Shown here piece by piece: positions 6,369-7,652 of a stretch of 7,652 nt of DNA. Source of the stretch: Candidatus Gottesmanbacteria bacterium CG_4_10_14_0_8_um_filter_37_24 (GTDB lineage: Bacteria > Patescibacteriota > Microgenomatia > 2-02-FULL-39-11); NCBI GenBank assembly GCA_002785215.1, contig PFMK01000054.1, positions 1 to 7,652 of the forward strand, given 5' to 3'. A program made the translations under genes and the position numbers. The notes beneath the pieces were generated by a model that saw nothing but the letters and a program-made list of their open reading frames with translations, searched no databases and was not told the origin of the DNA. The stretch's first letter is position 1; each line of letters begins with the position of its first letter.

Positions 6369-6629
6369 ATGAGGTATCGTATTAACAAGGGCTTTATCAT
6401 CCAAAAACTTGATAATAAAACGGTGATTTTTGACGGCGAAGAATCGGTTCTTTATACGTTTAATCAAACTGCGTCAGAAATATTTCGGTTATTGAAGAAA
6501 GGGTTAACTAAGGAAGAAATTATTGGAAAAATAATAAAAAAATATTCAGCGAAAAAAGAAAAAATTGAAAAAGATTTCAATGAGTTGGTTTCTAATTTGA
6601 AGAAGAAAAAAATAATAAAAACCGCTTGA
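6369..6629 (+). CDS. PqqD-like small protein (peptide-binding winged-helix fold)
   Basis: The 86-residue product matches the PqqD pattern (PF05402). An N-terminal beta segment of type YRINKGFIIQKLDNKTVIFDGEE is followed by a LYTFNQTASEIFRLLKKGLTKEEI core (about 30-53) and a basic C-terminal helix. The core fits the family's L-N-x-T-A-x-x-I-W-x-L signature except that Trp is replaced by Phe. Family members bind precursor peptides for modifying enzymes, or occur as small partners in polysaccharide gene clusters. No peptide precursor or radical SAM gene is in this window, so the partner is unknown; the adjacent phosphoglycosyl transferase favours the second setting. I chose ATG 6369 over an in-frame TTG at 6330: the homology begins there, and the upstream codons lie in the AT-rich dyad element and add only hydrophobic residues. 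No Shine-Dalgarno is seen. Confidence 0.8.
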   Translation: MRYRINKGFIIQKLDNKTVIFDGEESVLYTFNQTASEIFRLLKKGLTKEEIIGKIIKKYSAKKEKIEKDFNELVSNLKKKKIIKTA

Positions 6630-6652
6630 CAAAAACACTCTTTTGTTATAAC
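6626..6652 (+). promoter_or_regulatory. putative promoter of the toxin-antitoxin operon
   Basis: A perfect TTGACA (6626-6631) overlaps the TGA stop of the PqqD-like gene (6627-6629). It is followed by TATAAC at 6647-6652 with a 15-base spacer, or by the weaker TAACAT at 6649-6654 with 17. Either -10 falls inside the GTTATAAC operator. The leader would be about 20-26 bases without a Shine-Dalgarno. Confidence 0.5.
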
Positions 6653-6663
6653 ATCGTTATAAC
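6645..6663. promoter_or_regulatory. paired GTTATAAC palindromes, likely autoregulatory operator
   Basis: Two identical 8-base perfect palindromes, GTTATAAC at 6645-6652 and 6656-6663, are separated by ATC, so their centres are 11 bases apart, about one helical turn. They cover the -10 region of the upstream promoter and lie just before a second -10 candidate. AbrB/MazE-type antitoxins are dimeric DNA binders that repress their own operon, and the next gene encodes such a protein. Two dimers on the same face of the helix would fit. Confidence 0.6.
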
Positions 6664-6672
6664 ATTACTAAT

Positions 6673-6684
6673 TAAAATATTTTT
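6673..6684 (+). promoter_or_regulatory. -10 element placed for a leaderless antitoxin mRNA
   Basis: TAAAAT (6673-6678) lies exactly six bases before the ATG at 6685, the same spacing as for the ATPase and membrane-protein genes. Its -35 position would fall in the GTTATAAC operator, with no good match to TTGACA. The base composition is A/T-rich, so chance is possible. It may be an alternative to the TTGACA promoter. Confidence 0.35.
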
Positions 6685-6930
6685 ATGAGACAAAAAATAA
6701 TCAAGGTGGGTAATTCGGCAGCGGTTACACTGCCAGCGTCATTTATACGGGAAGGTAATTTAAAGATAGGAGATGAGGTGTTGGTTGAAACCATGCCCAG
6801 ATATCAAGCGGCCCTGATTAAACCAAAAAAGGCTGATAAGATACTTCGTTTATCACCGGAGTTTTTTTCCTGGCTTGATAGAATAAGTAGGGAGTATGAA
6901 GAGGTAATTAAGGAGTTGGCCAACCGATAA
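6685..6930 (+). CDS. AbrB/MazE/SpoVT-type antitoxin
   Basis: The 81-residue protein opens with the swapped-hairpin DNA-binding domain (about 1-48): KIIKVGNSAAVTLPASFI (4-21), then LKIGDEVLVE (26-35) and a closing strand. In this family the domain dimerises and binds operator DNA. The C-terminal part (about 50-81), with LSPEFFSWLDRI followed by EYEEVIKELA, should be the helical tail that wraps and neutralises the toxin. The Doc-type toxin gene begins four bases after its stop, so the two are very likely co-transcribed and translationally coupled. The GTTATAAC pair upstream is the expected site for autorepression. The ATG at 6685 is the only sensible start, since the conserved domain begins at once. 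No Shine-Dalgarno is present. Confidence 0.9.
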   Translation: MRQKIIKVGNSAAVTLPASFIREGNLKIGDEVLVETMPRYQAALIKPKKADKILRLSPEFFSWLDRISREYEEVIKELANR

Positions 6931-6934
6931 CGCT

Positions 6935-7327
6935 ATGGAAACTCGATATGTTGATATTGCCGAATCTTATTTTATTCATGACAAGATGATTGAGGTTGGA
7001 GGAGGAAGAAGAGGAATAAGAGATTTCACTTTGCTTCATTCGGCAGTTGAACGACCACGGGCCACATTTGGTGGAAAGGATTTATATGAAACAATTTGGT
7101 TTAAAGCCGCCGCCATAATTCAATCAATTATAAAAAACCATCCCTTTAATGATGGAAATAAGAGAACGGGATATTTCACAGCCCTGCGTTTTTTAAATAT
7201 AAACAATTATGATATTAGAGCAACAAAAGAAGCAATTGTAAATTTTACTTTATCTATTGATACTAAAAGCTTCCCATTAAAGAGAATTGCTTCTTGGTTT
7301 AAGTTTCATAGTAAACGAAGTAGATAA
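6935..7327 (+). CDS. doc: Doc-family (Fic-fold) toxin
   Basis: The 130-residue protein is full-length for the death-on-curing family. GGGRRGIRDFTLLHSAVERP at 22-41 and ATFGGKDLYETIWFKAAAII (43-62) precede the active-site motif HPFNDGNKR (69-77). Its NKR ending is the Doc form rather than the GNGRxxR of AMP-transferring Fic proteins. P1 Doc is known to inactivate elongation factor Tu by phosphorylation. His69, Phe71, Asp73, Lys76 and Arg77 are intact, so I infer an active toxin with the same target. Translation probably depends on coupling to the antitoxin: the gap is four bases (CGCT), and the nearest GGAG is about 19 bases before the ATG, too far. The last 51 bases overlap the end of the convergent gene. 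The partner is an AbrB-type antitoxin rather than the Phd of phage P1. The symbol is by family. Confidence 0.93.
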   Translation: METRYVDIAESYFIHDKMIEVGGGRRGIRDFTLLHSAVERPRATFGGKDLYETIWFKAAAIIQSIIKNHPFNDGNKRTGYFTALRFLNINNYDIRATKEAIVNFTLSIDTKSFPLKRIASWFKFHSKRSR

Positions 7328-7652
7328 AATCTGATCTATTTTTTTGGCAACTACCCAAAAAACAGAATAAATTACCTGGAGGTTAAGAAGTATCAACAAC
7401 CTCTTCCATAACGGGTTAGGAGAGAGTACAAAAAGATTTGTAAAACGAGTAATGCCGGCGTGGACACGAGGTTCGTCGTCGAAGATATTTACATTGTTCC
7501 ACTGTTTCATTGCTACATTGTTAAATGGTTGGATGGTTGTGAAAAATGATTTTGGGATCGGTGTTTGGTAGTATTTTTTGAGCAAAACAAAAACCGGATA
7601 GATAAAATTATTAAGCTTAAAATCGTTAGTTCTAATTGTCAAATCGGCCCAG
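7277..7652 (-). CDS. C-terminal end of an unrecognised protein (5' end outside window)
   Basis: The minus-strand frame is open from the right edge to a TAA at 7279-7277, about 125 codons; the true start lies beyond the window. The only in-window start-like codon near the edge is a TTG at 7642, and in-frame codons (Trp-Ala-Asp) continue upstream of it, so I treat the gene as partial. Visible features are LLKKYYQTPIPKSFF, a DDEPRVHAG stretch, and a hydrophobic segment LLILLNLQVIYSVFWVV near the end that could be a membrane helix. I do not recognise the family. The LLKKYYQTPIP stretch faintly recalls the C-terminal part of nucleotidyltransferase-like PF14907 proteins, which can occur with PqqD-like proteins; this is a weak guess. 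The last 16 residues are read antisense to the Doc gene's 3' end, suggesting an acquired run-on tail. Confidence 0.55.
   Translation of the reverse strand, partial: WADLTIRTNDFKLNNFIYPVFVLLKKYYQTPIPKSFFTTIQPFNNVAMKQWNNVNIFDDEPRVHAGITRFTNLFVLSPNPLWKRLLILLNLQVIYSVFWVVAKKIDQILSTSFTMKLKPRSNSL

Noticed and set aside
6910..6915. AAGGAG as Shine-Dalgarno for the toxin gene
   Set aside because: It lies about 19 bases before the ATG at 6935, too far, and is inside the antitoxin coding sequence; translational coupling is more likely.
7340..7362. Terminator after the toxin gene
   Set aside because: TTTTTTGG and CCAAAAAA can pair around a 7-base loop, but the stem has only two G-C pairs, there is no following U-run, and the segment lies within the convergent gene's coding sequence.

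Overview
The window looks like a piece of a small, AT-leaning bacterial genome, most likely from the candidate phyla radiation (Patescibacteria). This is an inference. No rRNA, tRNA or ribosomal gene is present to fix the taxonomy. It rests on the lack of any convincing Shine-Dalgarno sequence in front of the seven genes whose starts lie inside the window, on -10 elements placed exactly six bases before several ATG codons (leaderless messages), and on the gene content. TGA is used as a stop and Trp is coded by TGG, so the code looks standard.

Left block, minus strand (about 5208 down to 1). Three genes run the same way: a membrane-anchored protein with two DUF4330-like repeats (5208-4390), a 1153-residue SecA-like superfamily 2 ATPase (4363-902), and an exported protein, probably a lipoprotein, with a sialidase-type Asp-box (853 to past the left edge). 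Gaps are 26 and 48 bases, and promoter-like elements sit in both. A transport or envelope role for the trio is suggested by a possible secretion-type ATPase flanked by two envelope proteins, but is not shown.

Middle block, plus strand (5209-6629). A four-helix-bundle gene of the 23S rRNA intervening-sequence family (5260-5628) lies between oppositely oriented arrays of a 7-base repeat (AAATCCA/AAATCTA). It is followed by a small membrane phosphoglycosyl transferase (5681-6283), which carries three more units of the same repeat inside its coding sequence. After an AT-rich dyad element comes a PqqD-like small protein (6369-6629). The transferase would start assembly of a lipid-linked glycan. 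The PqqD-like protein may serve a neighbouring modification system outside the window.

Right block. An AbrB/MazE-type antitoxin (6685-6930) and a Doc/Fic-family toxin (6935-7327) form a toxin-antitoxin operon behind a promoter overlain by two identical GTTATAAC palindromes, a likely autoregulatory operator. Converging on the toxin, and overlapping its last 51 bases, is the 3' end of an unrecognised minus-strand gene (7652 down to 7277) that continues beyond the right edge.

No gene-free stretch exceeds 300 bases; the longest is the 85-base AT-rich gap at 6284-6368. No tRNA, rRNA, CRISPR array, convincing intrinsic terminator or transposase gene was seen.
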